A stretch of DNA of 64,000 nt, from contig NZ_CP035493.1 of assembly GCF_004135385.1 (NCBI RefSeq), forward strand, positions 186,001 to 250,000. The letters run 5' to 3'. The position numbers and the translations under genes are program-made. Shown piece after piece: positions 15,951-24,800 of this stretch (position 1 is the first letter of the stretch; each line of letters starts with the position of its first letter). The DNA comes from Xylanimonas protaetiae (GTDB lineage Bacteria; Actinomycetota; Actinomycetes; Actinomycetales; Cellulomonadaceae). Below the pieces are notes generated by a model, which searched no databases, had not been told where the DNA came from, and saw only the letters and a program-made list of their open reading frames with translations.

Positions 15951-16409
15951 ATGCACGACGACGACCCTGTGACCGCTGCCGAGAACGCGGCCGAAGCGAT
16001 GCGGGCCCTTGCCCACGCGACCCGCACGTTCGAAGACCCGGCCGACACGTACTGGACGCTCGGCAACATCCTGGCGATCACGTCGCGGTTCATCCAGGTG
16101 CTCGAGCAGGTCGCGGACGCCCACCGCGCCCAGATCGACCGCGCGCACGACGACGACGGCCGTCGCACCGCGGGCCGGGCGTTCGGGCTGTCCGCCGCGA
16201 CGAACCTGCACCAGGCCGCTCTCGCGCTCGGCGACGGGTACCGGCGCTTGGACGAGGCTTCCCGGACCTCGGGCCGCATCGCGTGGTACGCCGACGTGCC
16301 CGCCCGGCGCACCCTCGTCCCCCGCGCGGTCAATGACGCGAAGGTCGTCCCGCTGACCGGAGGGGGCCGCCCCGAGCCGCAGCCGCCGTACGTGGAGCCG
16401 GGACTGTGA
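15951..16409 (+). CDS. Hypothetical conjugative-element protein, 152 residues
   Basis: A helical, acidic N-terminal protein. Residues 8-60 and 80-105 are likely amphipathic helices; the C-terminus is Pro-rich. It is similar in size and position to uncharacterised proteins that sit immediately before the VirB4-like ATPase in actinobacterial conjugative elements. The end overlaps the ATPase start by GTGA coupling. A strong GGAGG precedes ATG 15951. It is likely an accessory transfer factor; no motif reveals its activity. Confidence 0.65.
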   Translation: MHDDDPVTAAENAAEAMRALAHATRTFEDPADTYWTLGNILAITSRFIQVLEQVADAHRAQIDRAHDDDGRRTAGRAFGLSAATNLHQAALALGDGYRRLDEASRTSGRIAWYADVPARRTLVPRAVNDAKVVPLTGGGRPEPQPPYVEPGL

Positions 16410-17872
16410 CCGACGAGCGGGTCCACACCGCGGTCCTGCTCGCCCCGGCCGGTGAGCGACGTCGTGCGGCCAGAGCCCGGCGTCGGGCAGCCGCCGAGCA
16501 CGCCGCCGCAGCCCTCGCCGTCCAGCACGACGCGCAACGGGCGGGCGCCCGGGCCGAGCGTGACGAGCGGCGCGCGACCCGCGTCCTGCCCGCGGCGGGC
16601 GAGCGCCGGCGCGCCGCGCTGCGCACGACTGGGCGGCTGCGTATCCCCCGGCATCAGGACACGACGGCCACCTGGGCGGGCGCCTACCCCTTCCAGACCG
16701 AGAGCGGTCTCGGCGCCGACGGCGTGTTCGTCGGGCAGGACCACGGCTCCGGGGCGCCGTTCGTCTACGACCCCTGGGTGCTCTACCAGAGGCAGCTGAT
16801 CAGCGCCCCGAACCTCGTCATCGCCGGGATCGTCGGGGCCGGGAAGTCGGCCCTGGCCAAGTCGCTGTACACCCGGTCCATCGCGTTCGGGCAGCGCGTG
16901 TACGTTCCCGGCGACCCGAAGGGCGAGCACACCGCCGTCGCCCGCGCCGTCGGTGGGATCGCCATCGCCCTCGGCCACGGCTCACCCACCCGCCTCAACC
17001 CGCTCGACGAGGGCCACCGACCCACCGGCATCGACGACACCACCTGGGCCGCGCAGGTCACCGCGCGACGCCGCGACCTCATCGGCGCCCTGACCGAGAC
17101 CGTGCTCGAACGACGCCTCGCCCCGACCGAACACACCGCCATCGACGTCGCCCTCGCCGACACCGTCCGCTGCGCCGAGGTCCCGATCCTGCCGATGGTC
17201 GTCGACCGACTGCTCCAACCCGCACCGGCCGACGGCGCACGACTCGCCGAGGACGGCCGCCTCGCCGGCCACGCCCTGCGGCGCCTCGTCGCCGGAGACC
17301 TCGCCGGGATGTTCGACGGACCCTCGACTGTGGCGTTCGACCCGACCCTGCCCATGGTGTCCCTGGACCTGTCAGCGGTCTCGGAGAACTCCACCGCCCT
17401 GTCGCTGCTGATGACGTGCGCCTCAGCGTGGATGGAGGCCGCGCTCGACGATCCGACCGGCGGCAAGCGCTGGGTCATCTACGACGAGGCCTGGCGCCTC
17501 ATGGCCCACCCCGCACTCCTGCGCCGCATGGACGCCCACTGGCGCCTGGCCCGCCACCTCGGGATCGCGAACGTGCTCATCTTCCACAAGCTGTCCGACC
17601 TCGACAACGTCGGCGACTCAGGGTCCGCGATGCGCGCCCTGGCCGCATCTCTGCTCGCCAACGCCGAGACCCGCGTGATCTACCGCCAAGAATCCGACCA
17701 GCTCGGACCCACCGCGACCGCCCTCGGCCTGACCCGCACTGAACGCGAGCTGCTCCCCCAGCTCGGCAAGGGACAGGGGCTGTGGCGCATCCGCGACCGG
17801 TCATTCCTGGTGACGCACCAGATGCTGCCCGCCGAGCTCGAGCTCTTCGGGACCGACGCGAGGCTCCGTTGA
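16406..17872 (+). CDS. VirB4-like conjugal transfer ATPase (C-terminal motor type)
   Basis: A 488-residue ATPase. An Ala/Arg-rich N-terminus (1-75) is probably a coiled coil. The RecA-like core has Walker A GIVGAGKS at 141-148, a family-typical PGDPKGEH motif shortly after, and Walker B VIYDEAW near 357-363. Late motifs include GIANVLIFHKLSDL and YRQESDQL. In actinobacterial elements the SCO6880 protein supplies the N-terminal half of VirB4 function and this ATPase the motor. It energises DNA and protein transport at the membrane. Start GTG 16406 overlaps the previous stop. It is the last backbone gene before cargo 2. Confidence 0.9.
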   Translation: MTDERVHTAVLLAPAGERRRAARARRRAAAEHAAAALAVQHDAQRAGARAERDERRATRVLPAAGERRRAALRTTGRLRIPRHQDTTATWAGAYPFQTESGLGADGVFVGQDHGSGAPFVYDPWVLYQRQLISAPNLVIAGIVGAGKSALAKSLYTRSIAFGQRVYVPGDPKGEHTAVARAVGGIAIALGHGSPTRLNPLDEGHRPTGIDDTTWAAQVTARRRDLIGALTETVLERRLAPTEHTAIDVALADTVRCAEVPILPMVVDRLLQPAPADGARLAEDGRLAGHALRRLVAGDLAGMFDGPSTVAFDPTLPMVSLDLSAVSENSTALSLLMTCASAWMEAALDDPTGGKRWVIYDEAWRLMAHPALLRRMDAHWRLARHLGIANVLIFHKLSDLDNVGDSGSAMRALAASLLANAETRVIYRQESDQLGPTATALGLTRTERELLPQLGKGQGLWRIRDRSFLVTHQMLPAELELFGTDARLR

Positions 17873-18286
17873 ACATTCCGCCTGCGGCGTCCAACTTCGA
17901 ACGACGATAGCGACGAGGCGGGGCTCGAACTTCCGTGCCCGAGTTCAGTACACGCAACCGCAGGTCGTCAGTGCCCGTGTTGCCCGCTGACAGGCACCTC
18001 GGGGACGTCCAGATGGACGTCTCGACACCGGCGGCGATCGCGGAGAGCCCCAAGGGCACGTGTTGCGGCGGACGCCGAAGAGCCCCCGCTCGCGCGGGTA
18101 GGTAGGTGGTCCATGCAGCCGACGACTGCACTCACTGGACAAGATCGACGGTGACCAACTCTCGGTCGCGCTCGCTCCTCAAGACGTCGCTCGGCAAGTA
18201 AAGGGCATTCGGGTCGCCGAGGGACTCCGGGCGCCACTTGCCCTCGCATCGCCTCTGAGCACTATCATCCAGCACTCCGGGACCCG
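17873..18286. other. Left flank of cargo 2 with no clear gene
   Basis: No frame here has convincing protein composition on either strand. The stretch holds short hairpins (for instance CCCGCTCGCGCGGG near 18085) and marks the transition from backbone transfer genes to the LuxR/IS110/toxin cargo. I found no recognisable transposase or terminal repeat at the edge. Confidence 0.45.
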
Positions 18287-18406
18287 TCAGACATACTCCC
18301 AGCAGTCGGCACAGGTCGGGACGGGCGAGGCGACATGCCCGCCCAGCGCAGCGCTCGGGGCGAGGACGAATGTGAGGGCGAGTAGCGTGGAGAGGATTGC
18401 GGGCAT
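18287..18406 (-). CDS. Tiny secreted peptide precursor with CxxC, 39 residues
   Basis: Starts at ATG 18404-18406 after an excellent SD (GGAAGGAACCACG before the ATG). The encoded peptide opens with MPAILSTLLALTFVLAPSAA, a textbook signal sequence, followed by about 16 residues ending in TCADCWEYV, which contains a CxxC pair. The first 35 bases of the gene overlap, on the other strand, the start of the LuxR-type gene. The pairing of a small secreted peptide with an oppositely oriented regulator suggests a signalling, leader or toxin peptide; this is inference. The short length leaves a real chance it is fortuitous. Confidence 0.45.
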   Translation of the reverse strand: MPAILSTLLALTFVLAPSAALGGHVASPVPTCADCWEYV

Positions 18407-19142
18407 CGTGGTTCCTTCCAGTGTTGGGCCTGCGGACACAGTCTCCGCTACTTCCGACCGCACCTTTGCCGATGTCGGGTACTCGCCATCCGCGGGTGAT
18501 CTTCGCCTGTCCGGTGCCGACGAGATCCGCACCTGCCTACGAGAGATCAGCGCCACAGCAAGCGAGCGAGTCGACTCCCTGATCCCGACCGTGCCGTCGA
18601 CCGAGGCGCTCACGAGCTCGCTTGCGAGTGACCTACGGATGGTGGAACGGGGCGTTCGCCTGCGAAGCCTCTTCCCAGACCACGCCAAAGAGGCCACCCG
18701 CATCACGGACTATGCCGAGCATGTCGGCCGCTACGGCGTGGAGGTGCGACACGGCGCGGTCGGGCAGGTCCGCATGGTGCTCTTCGACAGCTCCGTGGCT
18801 GTCATCTCGGCCGTGACGAGCGGCTCATCAGCGACACCTGCGGCGCTCGTCACGCGGACGTCCGGGGTCATCTCCGCAATGTCGTCGTACTTCGCGCTCC
18901 TATGGGCGCGTTCCGGCACCATCTCCACCGACGCGGCGATCCGACCGGGCGCCGCGCGAGAAGCCTCAATCCTCGCCGCAGTGATAGCAGGCAAGACGGA
19001 CCGCGCTATCGCCCGCGAGCACGGAGTCGATGAGCGAACGGTCCAGCGGACGTTGAGCACGCTCCGACAGCGCTACGGAGTGAACTCGCGTTACCAACTC
19101 GTGGCGGAAGCCGTCGCGAGAGGCCGTGCAACCGCGACGTGA
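18372..19142 (+). CDS. LuxR-type HTH transcriptional regulator
   Basis: About 256 residues. The middle (about 45-190) resembles the TrmB-like/PLD-like sensor found in a class of actinobacterial LuxR-type regulators: SGADEIRTCLREI, then a DLRMVERGVRLRSLF block, then VRMVLFDSSVAVI. The C-terminus (about 200-250) is a LuxR/GerE helix-turn-helix: ILAAVIAGKTDRAIAREHGVDERTVQRTLSTLRQRYG-type sequence, shown in pieces AGKTDRAIA and ERTVQRTL. GTG 18372 has SD GAGGA; GTG 18408 would avoid overlap with the small peptide gene. No quorum-signal (autoinducer) domain is present. IS110 sits directly downstream. Confidence 0.75.
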   Translation: MRASSVERIAGIVVPSSVGPADTVSATSDRTFADVGYSPSAGDLRLSGADEIRTCLREISATASERVDSLIPTVPSTEALTSSLASDLRMVERGVRLRSLFPDHAKEATRITDYAEHVGRYGVEVRHGAVGQVRMVLFDSSVAVISAVTSGSSATPAALVTRTSGVISAMSSYFALLWARSGTISTDAAIRPGAAREASILAAVIAGKTDRAIAREHGVDERTVQRTLSTLRQRYGVNSRYQLVAEAVARGRATAT

Positions 19143-19320
19143 CTGCCCCCATTACTTCCTGGCGGGTCCTGCGAGGCTCCGGTTCTTGACCGGGTTGCCG
19201 CGTGAGGATGCGCGTGGTGGCCGCCGGGCCCGGCATGATTGCTGCCCCCTGTCGCGAGACATGATCCGGGGGGTGTTGTCACCGGGCTCGGCTGGCAGGT
19301 CGTCATCGCTGATAGGGGCA

Positions 19321-19428
19321 AGGCTAGAGGGGCGCGTCGGCGCCGCTCAGGTCGCTCGTAATGTGGATGCCGAGACGTCCTGCCGGTCGACCACCGCCTC
19401 GTGTCGGTCCGGCTGGGAGGATGCACAG
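19321..19428 (+). ncRNA. Candidate bridge (seek) RNA region of IS110
   Basis: IS110-group elements encode a structured guide RNA in the noncoding left end, before the transposase gene. This 108-base stretch, perhaps extending left to 19143, is the only sizeable noncoding part of the element. It holds short inverted repeats (GGCGCGTCGGCGCC; a TCGACC/GGTCGG-like pair). The assignment rests on family knowledge and position; I have not folded it. Confidence 0.35.
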
Positions 19429-20646
19429 GTGGTCTCGCAGATCGTTGGGTACGACGACATCGCGGTCTTCATTGGCCTGGACGTCGGCAAGGGTGAGCAC
19501 CACGCCGTCGCCCTCGACAAGGCGGGCGAGAGGCTGTTCGACAAGCCGCTGCCGAACTCCGAGGCGAGGCTGCGGGCGCTGCTCGAGCCGCTCATGGACC
19601 GCGGCCGGGTCCTCCTCGTGGTGGACCAGCCGGCCACGATCGGCGCGCTGCCCGTCGCGGTCGCCCAAGCCCAGGGTGTGACCGTCGGCTACCTGCCGGG
19701 CCTGACGATGAGGCGTGTGGCGGACCTGCACCCCGGAGAGGCGAAGACCGACGCCCGCGACGCGCTGATCATCGCGGAGACGGCCCGCACGATGCCGCAC
19801 ACTCTGCGCAGCGTCGACCTCGGCGACGAGCAGGTCGCCGAGCTGACGATGCTGTGCGGCTTCGACGACGACCTGACCGGCGAGATCACGAGAGTGACCA
19901 ACCGGATCCGCGGGCTGCTCACCCAGATCCACCCCGCCCTCGAACGAGCGGTCGGCCCGCACCTGGACCACCCCGCGATGGTCGACCTCCTGGCCCGCTG
20001 GGGCACACCCGCCGCGCTCCAGAAGGCCGGCAAGAGGCAGGTCGCCGACCGTCTGCGCAAGCGCGCCCCCAGGGCTGGGGCGCGGTGGGCCGAGACGGTC
20101 TTCACCGCCCTGGGCGAGCAGACCGTCGTCGTGGCGGGCACGGACGCGGCCGGGGCCGTCATCCCCCGCCTGGCCAAGCAGCTCGAGCTGCTGCGCGCAC
20201 AACGTGACGACGTCGCCGAACAGGTCGAGGCCCTCGTGGAGGCCCACCCTCTTTCCCCAGTCCTGACCTCGATGCCAGCAGTCGGAGTCAGGACAGCGGC
20301 CCGCTTGCTGACCGAGGTCGTCGGCAAGACCTTCCCCACCGCCGGGCACCTGGCCGCCTACGCCGGCCTTGCCCCCGTGACCTGGCGCTCTGGGTCATCG
20401 ATCCGCGGCGAGCACACCTCCCGGCGCGGCAACAAGATCCTCAAACGCGCCCTGTTCCTCTCCGCCTTCGCCGCCCTCCGCGACCCCAGGTCCCGGGCCT
20501 ACTACGACCGCAAACGCGCCCAAGGCAAGACCCACACCCAAGCCCTACTCGCCCTCGCCCGCCGACGCTGCGACGTCCTGTTCGCCATGCTCCGCGACGG
20601 CGCCTTCTACGACCCGCCCACAGCCACCCGACCCGCCGCCGCTTGA
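19429..20646 (+). CDS. IS110 family transposase
   Basis: A 405-residue DEDD recombinase. The N-terminal RuvC-like DEDD domain begins FIGLDVGKGEHHAVALD, giving the first Asp, and includes a VVDQPATIG block and GEAKTDARDALIIAE with late acidic residues. The C-terminal Tnp_20 (transposase IS116/IS110/IS902) domain holds the SMPAVGVRTAARLLTEV motif and the Ser-containing GLAPVTWRSGSS-RGEHTSRRGNK block. GTG 19429 follows GGGAGG, so it is preferred over longer frames. The gene appears intact. Its insertion separates the LuxR-type gene from the toxin operon. Confidence 0.9.
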   Translation: MVSQIVGYDDIAVFIGLDVGKGEHHAVALDKAGERLFDKPLPNSEARLRALLEPLMDRGRVLLVVDQPATIGALPVAVAQAQGVTVGYLPGLTMRRVADLHPGEAKTDARDALIIAETARTMPHTLRSVDLGDEQVAELTMLCGFDDDLTGEITRVTNRIRGLLTQIHPALERAVGPHLDHPAMVDLLARWGTPAALQKAGKRQVADRLRKRAPRAGARWAETVFTALGEQTVVVAGTDAAGAVIPRLAKQLELLRAQRDDVAEQVEALVEAHPLSPVLTSMPAVGVRTAARLLTEVVGKTFPTAGHLAAYAGLAPVTWRSGSSIRGEHTSRRGNKILKRALFLSAFAALRDPRSRAYYDRKRAQGKTHTQALLALARRRCDVLFAMLRDGAFYDPPTATRPAAA

Positions 20647-20667
20647 CACCCGAAGGAGATAGGGGCA

Positions 20668-21090
20668 CCCCCCCGCGGCTAAGCGGTAACGTGCTTGAAG
20701 CAGGGCGATCCACGGGCCGACGCCAAAGGATCGGTTGGGGTTCGATGGCGCTCGCGGTCAAACGGCCCCGACGACGCCGGGCACGCTCATCCCGCGAGTT
20801 GACGCGGAGCCACCGACGTGAAGCGCACCACCGGCTATGGCAGGCGGCCCTGCTATTGCGATCGAGCACGAAAGAGACGGCCGCGATCCCTCAGGTCTCC
20901 AACGTCACCGACAACCTGCTCGTCGAGGGAGCCGAGACCGCTCGCTGAACGCCCCCAGCGGCCACCTCGACGTCCGCCTCGCAGAACCTCGATCAGCTCA
21001 CGACGACGAGCGGGCCACGACCACCAAGGTCATCGATGCCCTCGTCGCCGATGCCAGGCGCCGCCTCATCACCGGCAAAGCCGGGTAGTA
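20668..21090 (+). pseudogene. Degenerate ORF remnants between IS110 and the toxin operon
   Basis: No intact gene is evident. One frame reads a protein-like tail, LNAPSGHLDVRLAEPRS..ATTTKVIDALVADARRR, stopping at 21086-21088 just before a strong hairpin. A different frame reads NVTDNLLVEGAETAR just upstream and stops at 20948. This pattern could be one gene broken by a frameshift. The family is not recognised. Confidence 0.3.
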
Positions 21091-21094
21091 AACA

Positions 21095-21135
21095 AGAGGC
21101 CCCGCGACCAGCGCAGACGCTGGCACAGGGCCTCT
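21095..21135. terminator. Strong bipartite hairpin, probably bidirectional terminator
   Basis: AGAGGCCC (21095-21102) pairs with GGGCCTCT (21128-21135), and inside the loop CCAGCG (21108-21113) pairs with CGCTGG (21118-21123). It lies 23 bases beyond the stop of the immunity gene on the minus strand and just after the plus-strand ORF remnant, so it can serve both directions. Confidence 0.7.
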
Positions 21136-21157
21136 CGCACGAAACGAACCTCAGACG

Positions 21158-21796
21158 TCAACCGTCGCTGGCAACCTGGTTAACAGAGGTCCCCGGCGGG
21201 AGGTTCAGCGTCCCGCGACGGAGCTGCCCACAGATCGACCAGTAGACGTCCAGATCGCTGAGCTCAAGGTTCTCGATGACGTCTCGCCCGCCCAGAAAGA
21301 GCGGAACCCGATAGCCAACGCACGCGTTCCGCTCCAGCGGCAGCACGTCGCCGTGTCCTGCCGACCAGTCCTCGAAGAACCCGGCCGCCAACGCAGCGTC
21401 CGCGTACTCAATCAGTTCCTCATCGTGGAAGGCCGCGAAGGACAGGGGGATCTCCAGTGCTTCACCCGTACCCGGTTCGAGCAGCAGAACGTGCGGCTGC
21501 CCGGCATCGTCTCGCCCGAAGTCGACCGCGAACTGCCGACCGAGCCAGTCGTATCCGAACGGACGCATCCGGCCGGCGAACTCCGGAAATGCCTCCACCA
21601 CCAACTCGAGGGCGCGCGGGCCGGTCTGATCGTCGTGCACACGGTAGAGACCACCGCCGAACGAGGCGCCGCCGAACTCGCCGACGAACTCCACATAGCC
21701 GGCAACGCCGATGAGCCGGTCGTCCCGCCACGCCGAACCCACCACGGGCGTCGCGTCACGAAGCGGCGCGAACTCGGATCGGAAACGTTCAAACAT
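21158..21796 (-). CDS. Tdi1-like immunity protein for the RHS toxin
   Basis: A 212-residue acidic cytoplasmic protein. The N-terminal part (MFERFRSEFAPL..) resembles GAD-like domains. The C-terminal part matches the T6SS Tdi1/DUF1851 immunity module: a GYRVPLFLGG block, then IENLELSDLDVYWSICGQLR. It starts 12 bases after the stop of the RHS gene with SD AAAGGA, the classic position for the cognate immunity gene of a polymorphic toxin, and would bind the C-terminal toxin tip. ATG 21794-21796 is preferred to a TTG at 21811. Confidence 0.8.
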   Translation of the reverse strand: MFERFRSEFAPLRDATPVVGSAWRDDRLIGVAGYVEFVGEFGGASFGGGLYRVHDDQTGPRALELVVEAFPEFAGRMRPFGYDWLGRQFAVDFGRDDAGQPHVLLLEPGTGEALEIPLSFAAFHDEELIEYADAALAAGFFEDWSAGHGDVLPLERNACVGYRVPLFLGGRDVIENLELSDLDVYWSICGQLRRGTLNLPPGTSVNQVASDG

Positions 21797-21807
21797 CAGC
21801 AGTCCTT

Positions 21808-24800
21808 TCAACAGATCCCTACAGCGACCACGCAGGTCCCCGGGGCAACGCCGCGCAACTGATGCCCGATCTGCGAGCCCAGGCTCCGGTTCACGGACAG
21901 GTCGAGCGGGCTCATGTTCGAGATGTCGTCGAGGCCACCAAGCTGAAGATCAATCGTGTGGTCGACATCCGCACCACGCGGAACCGTGTTGCCAGCACTT
22001 CGATACCGCGATGACGCCGACGTCCCCGACCGCTGCGCCGCCGTTACCCGCAACTGACCAGCCTGCGCCGCATTGTTCAGCGCCGCCACCTTGCCGTCCG
22101 CCGCAGCACGCTGCGCAGCCGTCCAACCGTCCTTGTATCGCAGCGACAGACTCACACCGTCCTCTGCGGTGTTTGCGGCGAGTGTACGTGTGCCGTTGAG
22201 CGCCGTCACGCGGGTGAGTCCGGCCGTGACCCCGTACCCGGCGCCGCCGAAGATGCCGCCGGCGAGGGCGCCGGTCCCGACCGTCCGTCCGAAGCCGGAC
22301 CACGAGTACCGGCCGTTGTCGCCCGTCACCCCGTAGGTGACTGCCGCTCCCACCCCGCCAGCTGCAGCACCACCGGCCACAGCGGTACCAACCCCGGCGG
22401 CCACACCAGCGCAGATACCTGCCGTTGCGGCGATGCATGCGGCAACACCGATGCCGATACCGATACCAGCGGCGATACCGCCGGCAATGCCCAGGACGTG
22501 GCGCCAGTTGACCCCGCTGCTGTGGCTCGGCGCATGCCGCACCGGTACCTGCGCCGCGACGGGCGGCTTCGCCTTGGGTTGGGTCCAGTTCCAGCCGGAG
22601 CTGGTCTTCTTCCACCCGCTGGCGTCGTTAGGGTTGTCGGTCGGGCCCAGGGGTCGAGTACCGGCCGGGTCCCAGAACGCCAACGGGTTGTTGTTCGCGT
22701 ACGTGTATGGGTTCCACTGCTGAGGGTTGGCCAGGTCCATGATCGGGTCGACGCTGACGAACACCCCGAGGGTCGGGTCGTAGTAGCGGGCCCCGACCTG
22801 GGTCAGACCGGTGGTGTCGACGGGCTTGTCCAGGAAGCCATGGTCGCCGGCCAAGGTGGTCGCGTTACGCCGGCCACCGAAGGGGTCGGTGTAGTTGCGG
22901 GTCAGGACGTTGCCGTTCTGGTTGACCTGCAACACCGCGGTCTGGTGCCCGTCCGAGATCAGCGTGGTCGTCCCCGCCGCGCCCACCCCGGTGCGCAGAG
23001 CGACGGGCTTGTCCGCGAACGTGTAGTACCGCTGCGCGGTGACCGTCGTGCCCGACAAGGTCGCCTCGGTCCCCCCAGGCAGGTACGCGGTCGTCTTGCC
23101 ATCCTGGACACGCAGCAGCCGGTTCCCGTCCGCGTCGTACACGTACGAGTCGGTCTCGGCGGCGTCGGCGGTGTCGCCGTCACCGTTGCCGTCCTGGGCT
23201 ACCGAGGCCAGCTCGCCCTCCGGGTCCCAGGTCAGGGTCTGGAGCTTCGCCCCGGACAGGGTCCGACCGGTCAGGTTGCCCGCAGCGTCGTAGGCGTACG
23301 TGTTCGTCTTCGTCGTCGTGCCGGTCACGGCGGTCGTCTTGGTGACCGCGTGCGGACGGCCCGACGCGCCCGCGGTCGGGTAGGTCGAGGTCGTGATGGT
23401 GTCTGTCGTGTTGTGCGACGTCACCGTGGTCCGGCCGCCGACCGTGTTGTACGCGTACGTGTTCCAGTACTTCGCCGCCCCGCCGAGCGCCGCGACCGTC
23501 GGCGCCGTCGAGCACGCCACCGATGTCGGAGTCCACGCGTTGACCAGGCGGCGCAGGCCGTCGTATGTGAAGCACTGACGGTCCTTCGGAGCGCTCGTGT
23601 TGGTCGGCACGTCGAACACCGACGTCGGGTTCCCCGCCTGGTCATAGGTGAACGTGACGGACTGGTCGTACCCGGTCTGCCCGTCACGCAGCACCCACGT
23701 CGAGGCGAGCCGTCGGGTGCCGAGCTCGTAGGACCAGTTCGGCTGGACCGAGTAGTTCGACCCCAGGTCCTGGTAGACCGGTTCGCCGAACGCAGTCCAC
23801 GTCGAGGACAGGGCGTACACGCCGTTGGGCGCCGAGCCGGTCATGTCCCTCGGCATGCCCGCAGCGTCGTAGTTCGTGTACACGGTCTCGGCGGTCAGCG
23901 CGCCCGCCTTCGGGACGGTTTGCGTGGCGATGGTGCCGTCCACGTTGTACGTCACCGTCGAGGTGTAGGTGCCGGCCAGTGCGCCCGCCGAGGTCGGCAG
24001 GGTGACGGACGTGCCGAGCTGGCGGCCGTGGTGGTCGTACCCGCTCACGGCGGTGGTGTAGGTCGACGAGCCCACGATCCGGCTCGAGGACGCGAGCAGA
24101 CCCTTGCCCTTGGCAGCGGTGTCGTACGCCCAGGAGGCGCGCACGGTCCCGGTGGTCGAGGTGTCGCGCATGGTGGTGCGCCGGCCGAGGGCGTCGTAGG
24201 TGTAGGCGAGCGCCTTCCCGCGCGCGTCCGTGGTCGTGATGACCTGTCCGGCGTCGTCGTACGTGGTGGTCGTGGTGCCCTTGTCCGGGTCCGACGCGGT
24301 GGTCGGGCGGCCCAGCAGGTCGTACGTGTTCGTCCAGGTGTTCCCGGCTGCGTCCTTCATGCCAGCCAGGCGGCCTGCGACGTCGTAGGTGTACGTCGTG
24401 GTCTGCGAGGAACCCGATGGGGAGGCGCCGAGGTACTCGATGAGCTGGGTGGTGTTGCCGCGGGCGTCGGAGACGGTCGTGGTGGGGGTGGCTCCGGTGG
24501 GCGGGTCGACCGTGACACGGTCGCCGCCGTAGGTGGTGGTGGTGCGCCACTTCTCGGTTCCCTGGACCTTGAAGATCGCGGCCGTGGCCCGACCCGCACC
24601 GTCATACGTGGTCTCGGTTACGGACGGCAGGGCGCCCGCTCCGGGAGATCCGAGAAGAGTCGCGGCCGGGGTGCCGGTGGTGAGCCAGCCGGTGTCGGTC
24701 TCCTTCACCAGGCCGCGCGAGTCGTAGATGGTGTCGGTGATCACGCGGCCGGGGTTGGCCGCGTCCAGCGATGTCGTCTGGGTCTGCCGGGGGCGCAGGA

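Larger units (their letters stand above)
19311..20667 (+). mobile_element. IS110-family insertion sequence (ends tentative)
   Basis: Contains one IS110-type transposase gene. The ends are proposed from the 10-bp direct repeat GATAGGGGCA at 19311-19320 and 20658-20667, which brackets the gene with about 108 bases of noncoding left end and 11 bases of right end. IS110 elements do not duplicate target sequence, but donor and target cores resemble each other, so a repeat of this kind is expected at the junctions. The true left end could lie further upstream, within 19143-19310. Confidence 0.6.

Noticed and set aside
17900-17960. tRNA fragment suggested by GGGCTCGAACTTCC
   Set aside because: Only a T-arm-like string; the stem does not pair and no other arms are present.
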